Shown one piece after another: positions 17,895 through 27,456 of a stretch of 64,000 nt of DNA (position 1 is the stretch's first letter; every line of letters starts with the position of its first letter). The stretch is from assembly GCF_000428125.1 (NCBI RefSeq), contig NZ_ATZI01000001.1:558001-622000 (forward strand). Reading direction: 5' to 3'. The position numbers and the translations under genes are program-made. The stretch is from Bacteroides graminisolvens DSM 19988 = JCM 15093 (GTDB lineage: Bacteria; Bacteroidota; Bacteroidia; Bacteroidales; Bacteroidaceae). The notes under the pieces are model-generated. The model did no database searches and was not told the origin of the DNA. It was given only the letters and a program-made list of their open reading frames with translations.

Positions 17895-18977
17895 TTATTC
17901 CAAGTATAAGTAATCATAATGTACTACGGCTTTTTTTCCGTGCTTGCCTAGTGCTTCGATTACCTGTCGGGAGGTGCAGTTTACTTTACCCACTCCGATG
18001 GCGTTTCCCTGGTTGTCGATGATACGCACAATATCATCTTTTTCAAATTCTCCTTCCACACGGGTAATGCCGATGGGCAGTATGCTTACTGCTTTGTCGG
18101 ATGTAAGTACCTGAGTGGCTTGCTCGTTGATGTGTATTTCTCCTTTGGCAAAACCTTCGCTGTGAGCAATCCATTTTTTGATGCTGGATACCGGCTGCTC
18201 GGAGGGCAGGAAACGAGTGCACAAGGTGGTGTCGGGATGATTGATGAGGTTGGTCAATATGTCGTCTCGTTTGCCGTTGGCAATGATAACGGTAATACCT
18301 TCATCGGCCACTTTACGGGCAATGTTGGTCTTGGTAAGCATACCACCCCGTCCGAAACTTGACTTGCTCGTCTGAATGTAGTTCGACAAGTCTTTCCCCC
18401 GATCTATTTCTCTGATTACTGAGGCCGAAGGGTCGCTTGGTACCCCGTTGTAGATACCGTCGATGTTACTGAGGATAATCAATGCCTGAGCATTCATCAT
18501 CGAAGCGATAAGGCCCGATAGCTCATCGTTGTCGGTAAACATAAGTTCGCTGACCGAGATGGTATCGTTTTCGTTTACAATGGGAATCACCTTGTTCTCC
18601 AGCATCACACTCATGCAGTTCTTCTGATTGAGATAATGCCTGCGGGTTCCGAAATTCTCCTTCGTGGTAAGAACTTGTCCCACCGCAATGCCGTGTTCGC
18701 GAAATAATTCGTAGTAACGGTTAATCAATTTGGCTTGTCCCACAGCCGAGAAAAGCTGTCGTTGGTCCACACTGTCGAGCTTCTTGTTGGTTTTCACCTC
18801 ACTTCTTCCCGAGGCAACCGCCCCCGAAGAGATGAGAATCACTTCGATTCCCGCTTTGTGTAACCCGGCAATCTGGTCGGTCAGGGCCGACATGCGTGTG
18901 ACGTCCAGTGTGCCATCCTTTCGTGTAAGCACATTGCTCCCTATTTTAACAGCGATGCGTGTAAACTGATGCTCCAT
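17895..18977 (-). CDS. proB: Glutamate 5-kinase
   Basis: A 360-residue kinase that phosphorylates glutamate, the first and feedback-controlled step of proline synthesis. The amino-acid-kinase domain opens with IAVKIGSNVLTRKDG and contains VILISSGAVASGR and the ATP-site segment SSFGRGGMLTK; a C-terminal PUA domain occupies about residues 275-350. A -7 box TATATTTG on the minus strand lies at 18998-19005, giving a very short leader. It heads the proBA-argF' unit. Confidence 0.95.
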   Translation of the reverse strand: MEHQFTRIAVKIGSNVLTRKDGTLDVTRMSALTDQIAGLHKAGIEVILISSGAVASGRSEVKTNKKLDSVDQRQLFSAVGQAKLINRYYELFREHGIAVGQVLTTKENFGTRRHYLNQKNCMSVMLENKVIPIVNENDTISVSELMFTDNDELSGLIASMMNAQALIILSNIDGIYNGVPSDPSASVIREIDRGKDLSNYIQTSKSSFGRGGMLTKTNIARKVADEGITVIIANGKRDDILTNLINHPDTTLCTRFLPSEQPVSSIKKWIAHSEGFAKGEIHINEQATQVLTSDKAVSILPIGITRVEGEFEKDDIVRIIDNQGNAIGVGKVNCTSRQVIEALGKHGKKAVVHYDYLYLE

Positions 18978-19146
18978 TTCTATTACGATTTGAATTACAA
19001 ATATAGCCTATTTTTGCTAATCTGTAAGCTAGGAGCCCATTAAAAGTCATCAAATAGTATTTTACCGCTCTGCTTTCTTGATTTTGTTGATACGTTTTCG
19101 CACTCTTTTTTGTACTTTTGCGCATCCTTTTAATACAAAATAATTC

Positions 19147-20286
19147 ATGAAGCATATCAATCCCCAGGTGGAGCAAATGACTCCTTTTATTGTAATGGAT
19201 GTACTCGAAAGAGCCAAAGAACTTGAACGTGAAGGAGTTTCCATTATTCATTTGGAAGTGGGGGAACCCGACTTTGACACGCCTGCTTGTGTGTTACAAG
19301 CGGCTAAGTTGTCGTTGGATAATCAGTGCACACATTACACCCATTCTTTGGGCGATGTGCAGCTCAGGAAAGAAATTGCCCGGTTTTACAAAGATGAATA
19401 CGATGTGACGGTCGACCCCGAATGCATTGTGGTAACTTCGGGCTCTTCACCTGCCATTTTACTGGCTTTAATGTTACTCTGCGAGGCCGATTGTGAGGTT
19501 ATTCTTTCGAACCCGGGTTATGCCTGTTACCGTAATTTCCTGCTGGCTGTTCAGGCCAATCCGGTATTGGTACCGTTGCGCAAAGGAATGGAGTACCACA
19601 TGGACGACATCCGTAAGTCCATTTCATCGCGCACACGGGCTGTCTTTATAAACTCACCCATGAACCCCACGGGAAACTTGTTGCCCGACTCTTTTTTGAA
19701 AGAAATAGCTTCTTTGGGAGTGCCCGTTATATCGGATGAAATATATCACGGACTGGTTTATGACGGTAAAGCAAGAAGCATATTGGAGTTTACCGACAAG
19801 GCTTTCGTGGTCAACGGATTTTCCAAACGTTTTGCCATGACCGGTTTTCGTTTGGGGTATCTTATTGCGCCCAAGCCCTACATGCGCGCTTTGCAAACGT
19901 TGCAGCAAAACTTGTTTATCTGTGCTCCGTCTATGGCTCAGGCTGCGGGGATAGCTGCTTTGCGTGAAGCGGCTCCCGATGTGGAGAATATGTGTAGCAT
20001 CTACAATGAGCGACGATTGTACATGATTGAACGCCTCAGAGCGATGGGTTTTGGTATCGATGTGGAACCGATGGGAGCCTTTTATGTCTTTGCCGATGCC
20101 CGTAAATTCACGAAAGATTCCTATCAGTTTGCATTCCGAATCTTGGAGGAGGCACAAGTAGGTGTCACTCCCGGTATCGACTTCGGGACTTGTGGCGAAG
20201 GTTTCATCCGGTTTTCGTATGCCAACTCGCTGGAGAATATCAAGGAAGGGCTTGACCGCTTGGAGCGGTTCTTAAAACAACTTTAG
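19147..20286 (+). CDS. Class I/II pyridoxal-phosphate aminotransferase
   Basis: A 379-residue fold-type I aminotransferase. Visible are HLEVGEPDFDTP, the substrate-side NSPMNPTGNL, PLP-binding SDEIYHGLVY and the Schiff-base lysine K227 in NGFSKRFAMTGFRLGY. Substrate is not decided by sequence; aspartate or aromatic amino acids are likely. A -7 box TACTTTTG lies at 19113-19120. It diverges from proB and its last four bases overlap the DUF2007 gene on the other strand. Confidence 0.88.
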   Translation: MKHINPQVEQMTPFIVMDVLERAKELEREGVSIIHLEVGEPDFDTPACVLQAAKLSLDNQCTHYTHSLGDVQLRKEIARFYKDEYDVTVDPECIVVTSGSSPAILLALMLLCEADCEVILSNPGYACYRNFLLAVQANPVLVPLRKGMEYHMDDIRKSISSRTRAVFINSPMNPTGNLLPDSFLKEIASLGVPVISDEIYHGLVYDGKARSILEFTDKAFVVNGFSKRFAMTGFRLGYLIAPKPYMRALQTLQQNLFICAPSMAQAAGIAALREAAPDVENMCSIYNERRLYMIERLRAMGFGIDVEPMGAFYVFADARKFTKDSYQFAFRILEEAQVGVTPGIDFGTCGEGFIRFSYANSLENIKEGLDRLERFLKQL

Positions 20287-20516
20287 TCGGTTTTTTTATC
20301 TTCGTTTTCATTGATCAGGGTCACAGCCGATTCATAGTTCTCTTCGCTTACAAAAACCGCTACTTCCGGGCTTATGTAAGGCGCCAAGGTTCCCATGATT
20401 CCGTCTTTGAGCGCTGCTTGTATTCCGTTGCTCTCTAATAACCCTTTGACTAGTTCGGCTTGCCAAGGCGTTCCGACAAAAACTTCCGTTAATTTATTGG
20501 CATCATTCTCTTTCAT
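20283..20516 (-). CDS. DUF2007 small protein
   Basis: A 77-residue soluble protein with the DUF2007 pattern: VFVGTPWQAELVKGLLESNGI at the start, then a GTLAPY stretch and VFVSEENYESAVTLI. The fold is a small ferredoxin-like one resembling PII-type domains; family members are called putative signal-transducing proteins without proof. It overlaps the 3' end of the aminotransferase gene by four bases, tail to tail. Confidence 0.85.
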   Translation of the reverse strand: MKENDANKLTEVFVGTPWQAELVKGLLESNGIQAALKDGIMGTLAPYISPEVAVFVSEENYESAVTLINENEDKKTD

Positions 20517-20588
20517 GGTATTTCTCTTTAGTTGTTTCTTTATGATAGAACAAAGTAAACCGGCGAAAAGTTAACGACGAATGAAGTT

Positions 20589-21434
20589 TTATTCCAGTGA
20601 TATTCTCTTCACTTCAATTTCCTCATTCAGGAAAAGTTTGGCCGATTCCGAGAATTTCTCTTCTGCTTCTGTGGTATAGAAATGGGTAACTCCGTTCTGC
20701 GTACATTTATCGGCTATCTCGGGGTGTCTTTTAAGATAATCTTGCAAACTGACAGCCACGAATTCACCTTGTGTGATGATTTGTACTCCTTGAGGTACGT
20801 ATTGATTTATTTTAGGAAGTAAGAGTGGATAGTGGGTGCAGCCCAAAATGATCGCATCTATTTGAGGATCTTTACCGAGTAGACTGTTGAGGTTCTTGCG
20901 AATGAAGAAGTCGGCCCCGTCACCCGTTGCCTCGTTGTTCTCAACAAGAGGCACCCACATGGGACAAGCTTCTCCGGTCACGGTGATATCCGGAAACAGC
21001 TTGCGAATCTCGAGCGGGTAAGACTCTGACTTGATGGTTCCGGCTGTTGCAACCACTCCAATGTGCCGGCTACGAGTCATTTCGCCAATCCTTTCTACCG
21101 TGGGGCGGATAACTCCAAGAACTCTTCTCGATGAATCCAATTGAGGCAAGTCATTGGTTTGTATGCTACGAAGAGCCTTGGCCGATGCTGTGTTACAAGC
21201 CAGAATGACTAGATGGCAACCCATCTCAAACAATTTGGTCACTGCTTGCCGGGTAAACTCATATACAACTTCGAAAGAACGCGTACCGTAAGGAGTACGT
21301 GCGTTGTCGCCCAGATAGATATAATCATATTGGGGCAAAGTTTTTCTGATTTGTTGCAGAATGGTTAGTCCCCCGTAACCGGAATCGAACACTCCGATGG
21401 GGCCTGGTGCTTCGGGTAACTGTTTCTTCATCAT
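20589..21434 (-). CDS. murI: Glutamate racemase
   Basis: A 281-residue cofactor-independent racemase supplying D-glutamate for peptidoglycan. IGVFDSGYGGLT opens the domain, and the two catalytic cysteines are C80 in ILACNTAS and C199 in LGCTHYP. It follows the second ompH gene but a strong terminator hairpin lies between them. Confidence 0.95.
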   Translation of the reverse strand: MMKKQLPEAPGPIGVFDSGYGGLTILQQIRKTLPQYDYIYLGDNARTPYGTRSFEVVYEFTRQAVTKLFEMGCHLVILACNTASAKALRSIQTNDLPQLDSSRRVLGVIRPTVERIGEMTRSRHIGVVATAGTIKSESYPLEIRKLFPDITVTGEACPMWVPLVENNEATGDGADFFIRKNLNSLLGKDPQIDAIILGCTHYPLLLPKINQYVPQGVQIITQGEFVAVSLQDYLKRHPEIADKCTQNGVTHFYTTEAEEKFSESAKLFLNEEIEVKRISLE

Positions 21435-21446
21435 AAGAGTTATACT

Positions 21447-21488
21447 AAAAAAAACGCGGATGAAGCGAATTGGCGCTTCATCCGCGTT
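21447..21488 (-). terminator. Terminator after ompH
   Basis: On the minus strand a perfect 15-bp stem, AACGCGGATGAAGCG and its complement around a 6-base loop, is followed by a T run. It ends the uppS-bamA-ompH unit ahead of murI, which then needs its own promoter or readthrough. Confidence 0.88.
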
Positions 21489-21510
21489 ATCCGCGTTAAC
21501 AATATTGTTA

Positions 21511-22026
21511 TTATTTCAACCCCAGTTTTGCTTTAACCAGCGGTGTTACATTTACGCTAAGTTTTTCATTAACGAAAGGAATAGAAGTTCTGGCCAAATC
21601 AAAGATGTAAACCAGATTTTCAGCTTCACCCACAGCCTTGATTGCATCTTCTACCTTCTTGCTGATAGGAGCCATCAGTTCTGTTTGCGCTTTTTGCATG
21701 TTCTGAGCAGCTTCTTGTTGGAATTGCTCGCTTCTTTGCATCATATCCTGCAATTCCTTTTGTCTTCTTTCAGCGATATTTTGTGGCAAAGAATCTTTCG
21801 CCATAGCTTGTTGAAACTCTTGGTACTTTTTGTTGAACTCGTCGTTGGTTCTTTTGATTTCGTCCGTGTATTTTTTCTCAAGAGCCTGTAAGTCGGTCTG
21901 AGCTTTTGTGAATTCAGGCATAGCCATGATGATTTCATTCGATGTAACGTGACCGAATTTCAAGGTTTGAGCAGCTACACCCATCGGTAAGATAAGCATA
22001 AGAGCAATTGCAATTTTTTTAAGCAT
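21511..22026 (-). CDS. OmpH/Skp-family periplasmic chaperone (copy 2)
   Basis: A 171-residue protein with a signal peptide (cleaved near AAQT) and a long charged helical region of about residues 40-120 rich in Lys, Glu and Gln, the tentacle coiled coil of Skp. It ends VKAKLGLK. Skp-like trimers hold unfolded outer-membrane proteins for BamA. It is 53 bp downstream of another ompH gene, itself next to bamA. Confidence 0.88.
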   Translation of the reverse strand: MLKKIAIALMLILPMGVAAQTLKFGHVTSNEIIMAMPEFTKAQTDLQALEKKYTDEIKRTNDEFNKKYQEFQQAMAKDSLPQNIAERRQKELQDMMQRSEQFQQEAAQNMQKAQTELMAPISKKVEDAIKAVGEAENLVYIFDLARTSIPFVNEKLSVNVTPLVKAKLGLK

Positions 22027-22079
22027 AATTCTATTCTTTATTTAAATAATTATTTTTTCTTGGATGCAAATGTATGAAA

Positions 22080-22595
22080 TTAATTTGAAAATCCTAATTT
22101 CGCCAATACTTCATTGCTGATATCGATACGTGGATTAGCATATATTATGCTATTTGCCGACGCTCTGTCAACTATAGCAGAATATCCTTTCAACTCAGCC
22201 ACTTGCTTAACTGCTTCATAGATTTGGTCTTGAATGGGCTTAATCAGTTTCTCTCTGAGTTTGATGGCTTCCCCTTCCGGACCAAAATATGCGCGTTTCA
22301 GTTCGGATGCCTGTTTTTCTTTGGCTACAATATCTTCCTCTCTTTTTATTTTTTGAGCTTCAGATAATGTTTTGGCATCTGCCTGATAACTTTTATACAT
22401 GTTCTGTGCCTCTTTCGATAAGTTTTCAATCTCCGACTGCCACTTGGTGGTAGCCTGATTCAACTGATCGTTGGCTCTCTCATACGATGGAATATTCTTT
22501 AAAATATATTCCATATCAATTAATGCAAACTTTTGTGCATTGGCTGCAACAGCTGTTGTGAGCAGCAAAACAAATAACAGAACAGATCTTCTCAT
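22080..22595 (-). CDS. OmpH/Skp-family periplasmic chaperone (copy 1)
   Basis: A 171-residue Skp-like chaperone: signal peptide ending AANA, then FALIDMEYILKNIPSYERA and a long Lys/Glu-rich coiled coil. I take the ATG at 22595 (MRRSVLL); an earlier in-frame ATG at 22622 would put charged residues ahead of the signal peptide and almost touch bamA. The two copies are clearly diverged, so they may serve different clients. Confidence 0.88.
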   Translation of the reverse strand: MRRSVLLFVLLLTTAVAANAQKFALIDMEYILKNIPSYERANDQLNQATTKWQSEIENLSKEAQNMYKSYQADAKTLSEAQKIKREEDIVAKEKQASELKRAYFGPEGEAIKLREKLIKPIQDQIYEAVKQVAELKGYSAIVDRASANSIIYANPRIDISNEVLAKLGFSN

Positions 22596-22625
22596 GACGT
22601 TTAGCTTTAAATGATTATACATAAG

Positions 22626-25241
22626 TTAGAATTCTTGCCCCAAAATAAAGTGGAACTGACTGCCACCGTATTGTTTGGAACCTAATATCTTATCAAATCC
22701 GTATGCCCAGTCGATACCCATCATACCAATCATAGGCAGGAAGATACGTACACCCACACCGGCAGAGCGTTTTAGCTCAAACGGGTTGAAGTCTTTGATG
22801 TCGTTCCATGCGTTACCTGCTTCGAGGAATCCTAATGCATAGATGCTGGTACTTGTTTCAAGCATTAACGGGTATCTTAATTCCAGTCCCAAACGTGTGT
22901 AGGCATATCCTTCCATTCCTCTGTAAGGAGTCAGTGAGCTGTTTTCGTAACCACGAAGTGCAACACTTTCAGTGGCGTAGCTTGAATATCCGGTCATACC
23001 GTCACCTCCCATATCGAATGTCTCGAAAGGAGATTTCTTGTTTTTGTTGAAATGACCCAAGATACCGAACTCGGCACGCGTCATCAATACCGGAGCTTTG
23101 GCACCGCTGGTGAAGGCGGTATATGTTTTTGATTTCAGCTTCCATTTGTGGTATTCAACCCATTTATGCATCTTGTTTACATCGTCTTGGTTGCTCAGAT
23201 TGTATGAACCGTAATCAACTCCGTCAAACAGAGAGTAAGGCGGTGTAACCTGTACAGATAGTGAGAAATCAGATCCCTGACGTGGGTAGATGGGGTTATC
23301 AGTAGAGTTACGAGCCAGTGTAAGGTTCAGGCTGATGTTGTTACATCTACCGTTTGTTACAGGGAAATACTGCCACTCTTTCAAGATATAGCGTTGGTAA
23401 GAAAGCTCGGCCGACAAAGTAAAGTAGTCATCCGGCCAGCTTAAACGCTTACCCCAACCTACAGAAAGACCATACATCTTGATCGATTTGTCGGGGTCAA
23501 GGTAATTTTCGTAGTTATTATAGTTGTAATTGCCATATCCGCCACCGTAAAGGCTATTGTAATAGTTGTTCATGTAGCCGGTGTTGTAATAGCTGCTACT
23601 GATATCTGTTTGCACAGAATAGAAAGCTGAAACAGAGAATGAATTAGGGCGTTTTCCGCCAAACCAGGGATCAAAGAAAGACACACTGTATGACTGGTAA
23701 TACTTAGCATTGGTTTGTCCGCTGATGGTCAGTGTCTGACCGTCGCCCTGCGGCAAAATACCACGGTAGTTTTCTCCCGGTTTCAATAAGTTAGGCAGTG
23801 AGAAGTTAGTGAACTTCAAACTAAGCTTACCGATGACACCCGTTTGTCCCCAGCCGGCAGAGAATTCTACCTGGTCATTGGCCTTTGATACGAGGTCATA
23901 AGCAATGTCAACCGTACCGTTTACCTGATCAGGTTGAATGTCTGGCTTGATATTTTCAGGGTCAAAATGGCCCATTTGCTGAATTTCACGCATAGAACGC
24001 ATCAGGTCTTCCTTGCTGAACAATTGTCCCGGACGAGTACGCAACTCACGTCTTACAACGTTTTCATACACGCGGTCGTTACCGTTGATTTTTATTTTGC
24101 TGATTGTAGCCTGACGACCTTCGTAAATACGCATTTCCAAATCGATGGAGTCGTTTTCAATATTTACTTCAACGGGTTCTAGGTTGTAGAACAAATAACC
24201 GTTGTTGTAATACAAGTTACCAATAGCGTCATCGTCAGTAGTAACACGTTCGTTGAGCAACTTCTGGTTATAAACATCGCCTTTTTTCATTCTCAACAGG
24301 AAGTTGAGCTGTTCGGACGGATACAAAGTGTTACCCACCCAAGTAACGTTACGTAAGAAGTATTTTTGACCTTCATCAATACGCATGAACACGTTCACTG
24401 TTTTTTGATCATACGGACTGATGCTATCTTCCACAATGCGTGCATCACGGTAGCCTAACTCGTTGTACTTGTCAATGATCAACTGCTTGTCGGCCTCATA
24501 ATTCTCGTTTACAAACTTTTTGGTCCGGAACAAATTCAGCAGTTTATTCTTCTCGTTGGTCTTCTTCATGACTCTTTTCAACTTGGACGCTTTAAGAGCC
24601 TCGTTACCCACGATGGTTATTTTATGCACTTTTACTTTTTCCTTCTTGTCAATTTTAACATCAACAATAACTTGATTCTCGGCCGAAGCATCATCTCGTT
24701 GTCCAATGATTACATCGGCATTCTTAAAGCCTTTGTCATCGAAGTATCTTTTGATGAGGGTTTTGGCGCGGTCAACCAAGTTAGGTGTAATCTGACTACC
24801 CTTCACCAAGCCCAACTTGGCTTCCAAGTCTTCTTTCTCAGATTTCTTCACTCCATAATAGTGAATTTCAGAGATACGCGGACGTTGTGTCAGAGATATT
24901 TTCAGATATATCTTATTATTCTCTATCTTCTCGGCAGTAATGGCCACGTTAGAGAAAAGTCCATGCCGCCAATATCGCTTAATAGCCCCTGTTATATCAT
25001 CACCCGGTACGGTAATGGTTTGGCCAACGGATAGTCCGGAAAGACCAATCAGAACGTAATCTTCGTAGTTTTTTACACCGGTAACCTCAATACCGCCAAT
25101 TTCATATTTTTTGGGAGTACCCGAATAAAGAATCACCGGCTTTGAGGAGTCGTCTGTGCTTACATTTTGTGCGTAACCTGAAGTTGTTAGGCTACATAAG
25201 CCTACAAACGCGATGAGTATAGCAGAAATACGATTGTGCAT
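22626..25241 (-). CDS. bamA: Outer-membrane protein assembly factor BamA
   Basis: An 871-residue Omp85 protein. A signal peptide ends at about residue 25 (GYAQ), five POTRA repeats fill about residues 45-440 (for example VKVHKITIVGNEALKAS and ISKIKINGNDRVYENVV), and the beta-barrel fills the rest, finishing with the aromatic C terminus HFILGQEF used as a barrel signal. A Tyr/Asn/Gly-rich external loop (about residues 545-570) is a Bacteroidetes trait. It inserts outer-membrane proteins. The gene sits between uppS and two skp-like genes, the standard order in the phylum. Confidence 0.96.
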   Translation of the reverse strand: MHNRISAILIAFVGLCSLTTSGYAQNVSTDDSSKPVILYSGTPKKYEIGGIEVTGVKNYEDYVLIGLSGLSVGQTITVPGDDITGAIKRYWRHGLFSNVAITAEKIENNKIYLKISLTQRPRISEIHYYGVKKSEKEDLEAKLGLVKGSQITPNLVDRAKTLIKRYFDDKGFKNADVIIGQRDDASAENQVIVDVKIDKKEKVKVHKITIVGNEALKASKLKRVMKKTNEKNKLLNLFRTKKFVNENYEADKQLIIDKYNELGYRDARIVEDSISPYDQKTVNVFMRIDEGQKYFLRNVTWVGNTLYPSEQLNFLLRMKKGDVYNQKLLNERVTTDDDAIGNLYYNNGYLFYNLEPVEVNIENDSIDLEMRIYEGRQATISKIKINGNDRVYENVVRRELRTRPGQLFSKEDLMRSMREIQQMGHFDPENIKPDIQPDQVNGTVDIAYDLVSKANDQVEFSAGWGQTGVIGKLSLKFTNFSLPNLLKPGENYRGILPQGDGQTLTISGQTNAKYYQSYSVSFFDPWFGGKRPNSFSVSAFYSVQTDISSSYYNTGYMNNYYNSLYGGGYGNYNYNNYENYLDPDKSIKMYGLSVGWGKRLSWPDDYFTLSAELSYQRYILKEWQYFPVTNGRCNNISLNLTLARNSTDNPIYPRQGSDFSLSVQVTPPYSLFDGVDYGSYNLSNQDDVNKMHKWVEYHKWKLKSKTYTAFTSGAKAPVLMTRAEFGILGHFNKNKKSPFETFDMGGDGMTGYSSYATESVALRGYENSSLTPYRGMEGYAYTRLGLELRYPLMLETSTSIYALGFLEAGNAWNDIKDFNPFELKRSAGVGVRIFLPMIGMMGIDWAYGFDKILGSKQYGGSQFHFILGQEF

Positions 25242-25273
25242 TTACTTATTTATTTTGAGTTATTGTTCTAAAG

Positions 25274-26008
25274 TTAACTGATTTGCTCACTGGTTTTTCC
25301 GAAGCGGCGTTCTCTTTGTTGATAGTCGAGAATTGCCTTATGAAATTCTTCCTTCCTGAAATCAGGCCAGAAGGTATCGCAAAAATAGAGTTCCGAATAG
25401 GCAGATTGCCACAGCAGGTAATTGCTTAAACGTATTTCTCCTCCGGTACGTATGAGTAAATCGGGGTCGGGCATGAAGTGTGTACTTAGGTGCCTGTTTA
25501 TGCAGTCGCAATCAATGTCCTCGGGTTTCAATTCCCCTTTTTGCACCTGTGCGGCTATCTTCTTCATGGCATCTGTTAGTTCCCAGCGCGAAGAGTAGCT
25601 GAGAGCAAGTACCAAACACATACCCGTATTGTTGGCCGTATGTGAAACGCATTGTTGTAAGCGCTCTCGCACGCTGGCCGGTAGCTTTTCTATATCACCG
25701 ATGATTCGGAAACTGATGTTGTTCTTCATGAAAGTTTCCTCTTCTACGGAGTCAATGAGCAAGCTCATGAGGGCGGCGATTTCATCTGTGGGTCTGTTCC
25801 AGTTCTCTGTAGAGAAGGTGTACAGCGTGAGAAATTTAATGCCCAACCTGGCTGCTTCTTCAGTAATGACATGGACAGTCTCTGCACCAACCTGATGGCC
25901 GTAACTACGCTCCTTGTTGCGGAGCTTAGCCCATCGTCCGTTTCCGTCCATGATTATAGCCACATGTTCGGGTATCCGGTTAATATCTATTTGCTCTTTA
26001 TTGTCCAT
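25274..26008 (-). CDS. uppS: Isoprenyl transferase (undecaprenyl diphosphate synthase)
   Basis: A 244-residue cis-prenyltransferase making undecaprenyl diphosphate for wall and surface glycans. Motifs are [13 protein letters not shown] with the catalytic Asp near the N terminus, [10 protein letters not shown], and the C-terminal [19 protein letters not shown] and [12 protein letters not shown]. It lies 32 bp before bamA and is in the same unit. Confidence 0.95.
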   Translation of the reverse strand: MDNKEQIDINRIPEHVAIIMDGNGRWAKLRNKERSYGHQVGAETVHVITEEAARLGIKFLTLYTFSTENWNRPTDEIAALMSLLIDSVEEETFMKNNISFRIIGDIEKLPASVRERLQQCVSHTANNTGMCLVLALSYSSRWELTDAMKKIAAQVQKGELKPEDIDCDCINRHLSTHFMPDPDLLIRTGGEIRLSNYLLWQSAYSELYFCDTFWPDFRKEEFHKAILDYQQRERRFGKTSEQIS

Positions 26009-26058
26009 TACTGTAACTGTTTAAGTATACTTAGGCACGCCTTATCAGCATGCTATAT

Positions 26059-27342
26059 TCAATCATTGTTGATTATAAAACCTAGTTTATTAATTCGCCC
26101 GCGCCAAACTTCATCTGTTGCGCCAGCTGTTTTACTCCACATAATCCAGATGTAATTGTTTGCATCTACAACTGCGGAGCAGTTTTGTCTTCCCTTAAAT
26201 TGAGAAGGCAAGAGCGTTTTGGTTTCGGCAGGTTTCCATACGATGCCTTCTTCTGATACATACAAGGCACTGAAGTCACCTCCGAAAGCATAGAATTTAT
26301 TACTGTATCTCATGATGTGCGGGCTTGTCATAGCCGGCAAAGCATAAGATGAAGTCGTTTCGGAATCACTCCATTCCAATCCGTCAAAAGAGAACCAAGG
26401 AGTGGTTTTAGTCGTTGATTTTCCGGCAATGAATGCAGTTGTCATTTGAGTTCTGCTGGTGAATACCGTGGTCGAAATGTTTTCAAGCGGGAATGCTGCA
26501 GGGACTTCTACACCTGTTTGCCAAGAAGTTAGAGCGTTGTCTGAAATGGCAAATAGATTCTTTCCGTTTGCTTCAACAACAGCAGCCAAGCTATTGGGGA
26601 ATGCAGCTGTCAGTGCAACCACATGGCCACTTAATGCAGTCCATTCCGACCAGCTGGTCCCATTTTCACTGTAGAACAATTTTCCGCTTTGCGTTGCTGC
26701 AAATATTTTGCTGCCAAACACCATTAAAGAATGCATCTTAGTATCGGCGGGCAGACCGGTAACAGCGCTTTTCGTCCACGATTTGCCATCGTTCACAGAT
26801 GCACTGAAAGCAACAGAATAACTTCCGTATGTCCAGATGCGATTATTGAGTACAACTGATTTTTGTGTTCCGGTAATTTCTCCGGCAGAGAAAGAATCAG
26901 TCATTTTGTTCCAATTCAAAGAATCAGGATCTTGCTTGTGTCTGCGTACTTCCACGCTATACTTGCGAGTGTATTTACCATCGGCCGAGTGAACGGTTAA
27001 TTCGAGTGGCTTCTCCATGGTCTTAGACAGATCCAGAGAGTCGGCCACATTAAACAGGGTGTCGGCTGAAGTCACATAACCGGATACCGTCAACGTTTTA
27101 ATCAATACCTTGTTAATAATCGTATCGGAACTTACCGGGAGCGAGTCAACGTTATATATCTTATTATTGGCGTTGTCAATAGTAAAAGCGTAGTTTTCGC
27201 CATATATCGTATCAATGGCAAATGCGTGAATTGTGTCGTCTGAACTGTATTCAATGTTCTTTTCGTCGGAGCTCAAACATGAACTGACAATAATAGCCGT
27301 AGCAAAGGAGCAAAGAATTACTGATAAAAACTTTATTTTCAT
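26059..27342 (-). CDS. DUF6242-like lipoprotein
   Basis: A 427-residue secreted protein with a lipobox ending at about Cys22 (VSSC). The N-terminal third is an Ig-like region with strings such as TIYGENYAFTIDNANN; the remainder has Trp- and Gly-containing repeats (WTKSAVTG, WSEWTALSG, WSDSE), as expected for a beta-propeller of about six blades. This matches the DUF6242 family as I remember it. It is the first gene before uppS (50 bp) and may be cotranscribed with it. A -7 box TATTTTTG (minus strand) lies at 27371-27378. Function unknown. Confidence 0.72.
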   Translation of the reverse strand: MKIKFLSVILCSFATAIIVSSCLSSDEKNIEYSSDDTIHAFAIDTIYGENYAFTIDNANNKIYNVDSLPVSSDTIINKVLIKTLTVSGYVTSADTLFNVADSLDLSKTMEKPLELTVHSADGKYTRKYSVEVRRHKQDPDSLNWNKMTDSFSAGEITGTQKSVVLNNRIWTYGSYSVAFSASVNDGKSWTKSAVTGLPADTKMHSLMVFGSKIFAATQSGKLFYSENGTSWSEWTALSGHVVALTAAFPNSLAAVVEANGKNLFAISDNALTSWQTGVEVPAAFPLENISTTVFTSRTQMTTAFIAGKSTTKTTPWFSFDGLEWSDSETTSSYALPAMTSPHIMRYSNKFYAFGGDFSALYVSEEGIVWKPAETKTLLPSQFKGRQNCSAVVDANNYIWIMWSKTAGATDEVWRGRINKLGFIINND

Positions 27343-27456
27343 TTGGAGCTTGGTGTTTATTTACAAATTGCAAAAATAGAAACAAATTTCTCTATATTGA
27401 ACATCTTGGGCAAGTTTTATATAAAATTATAGATAATCGCCCTCTTTTTAAAAGCT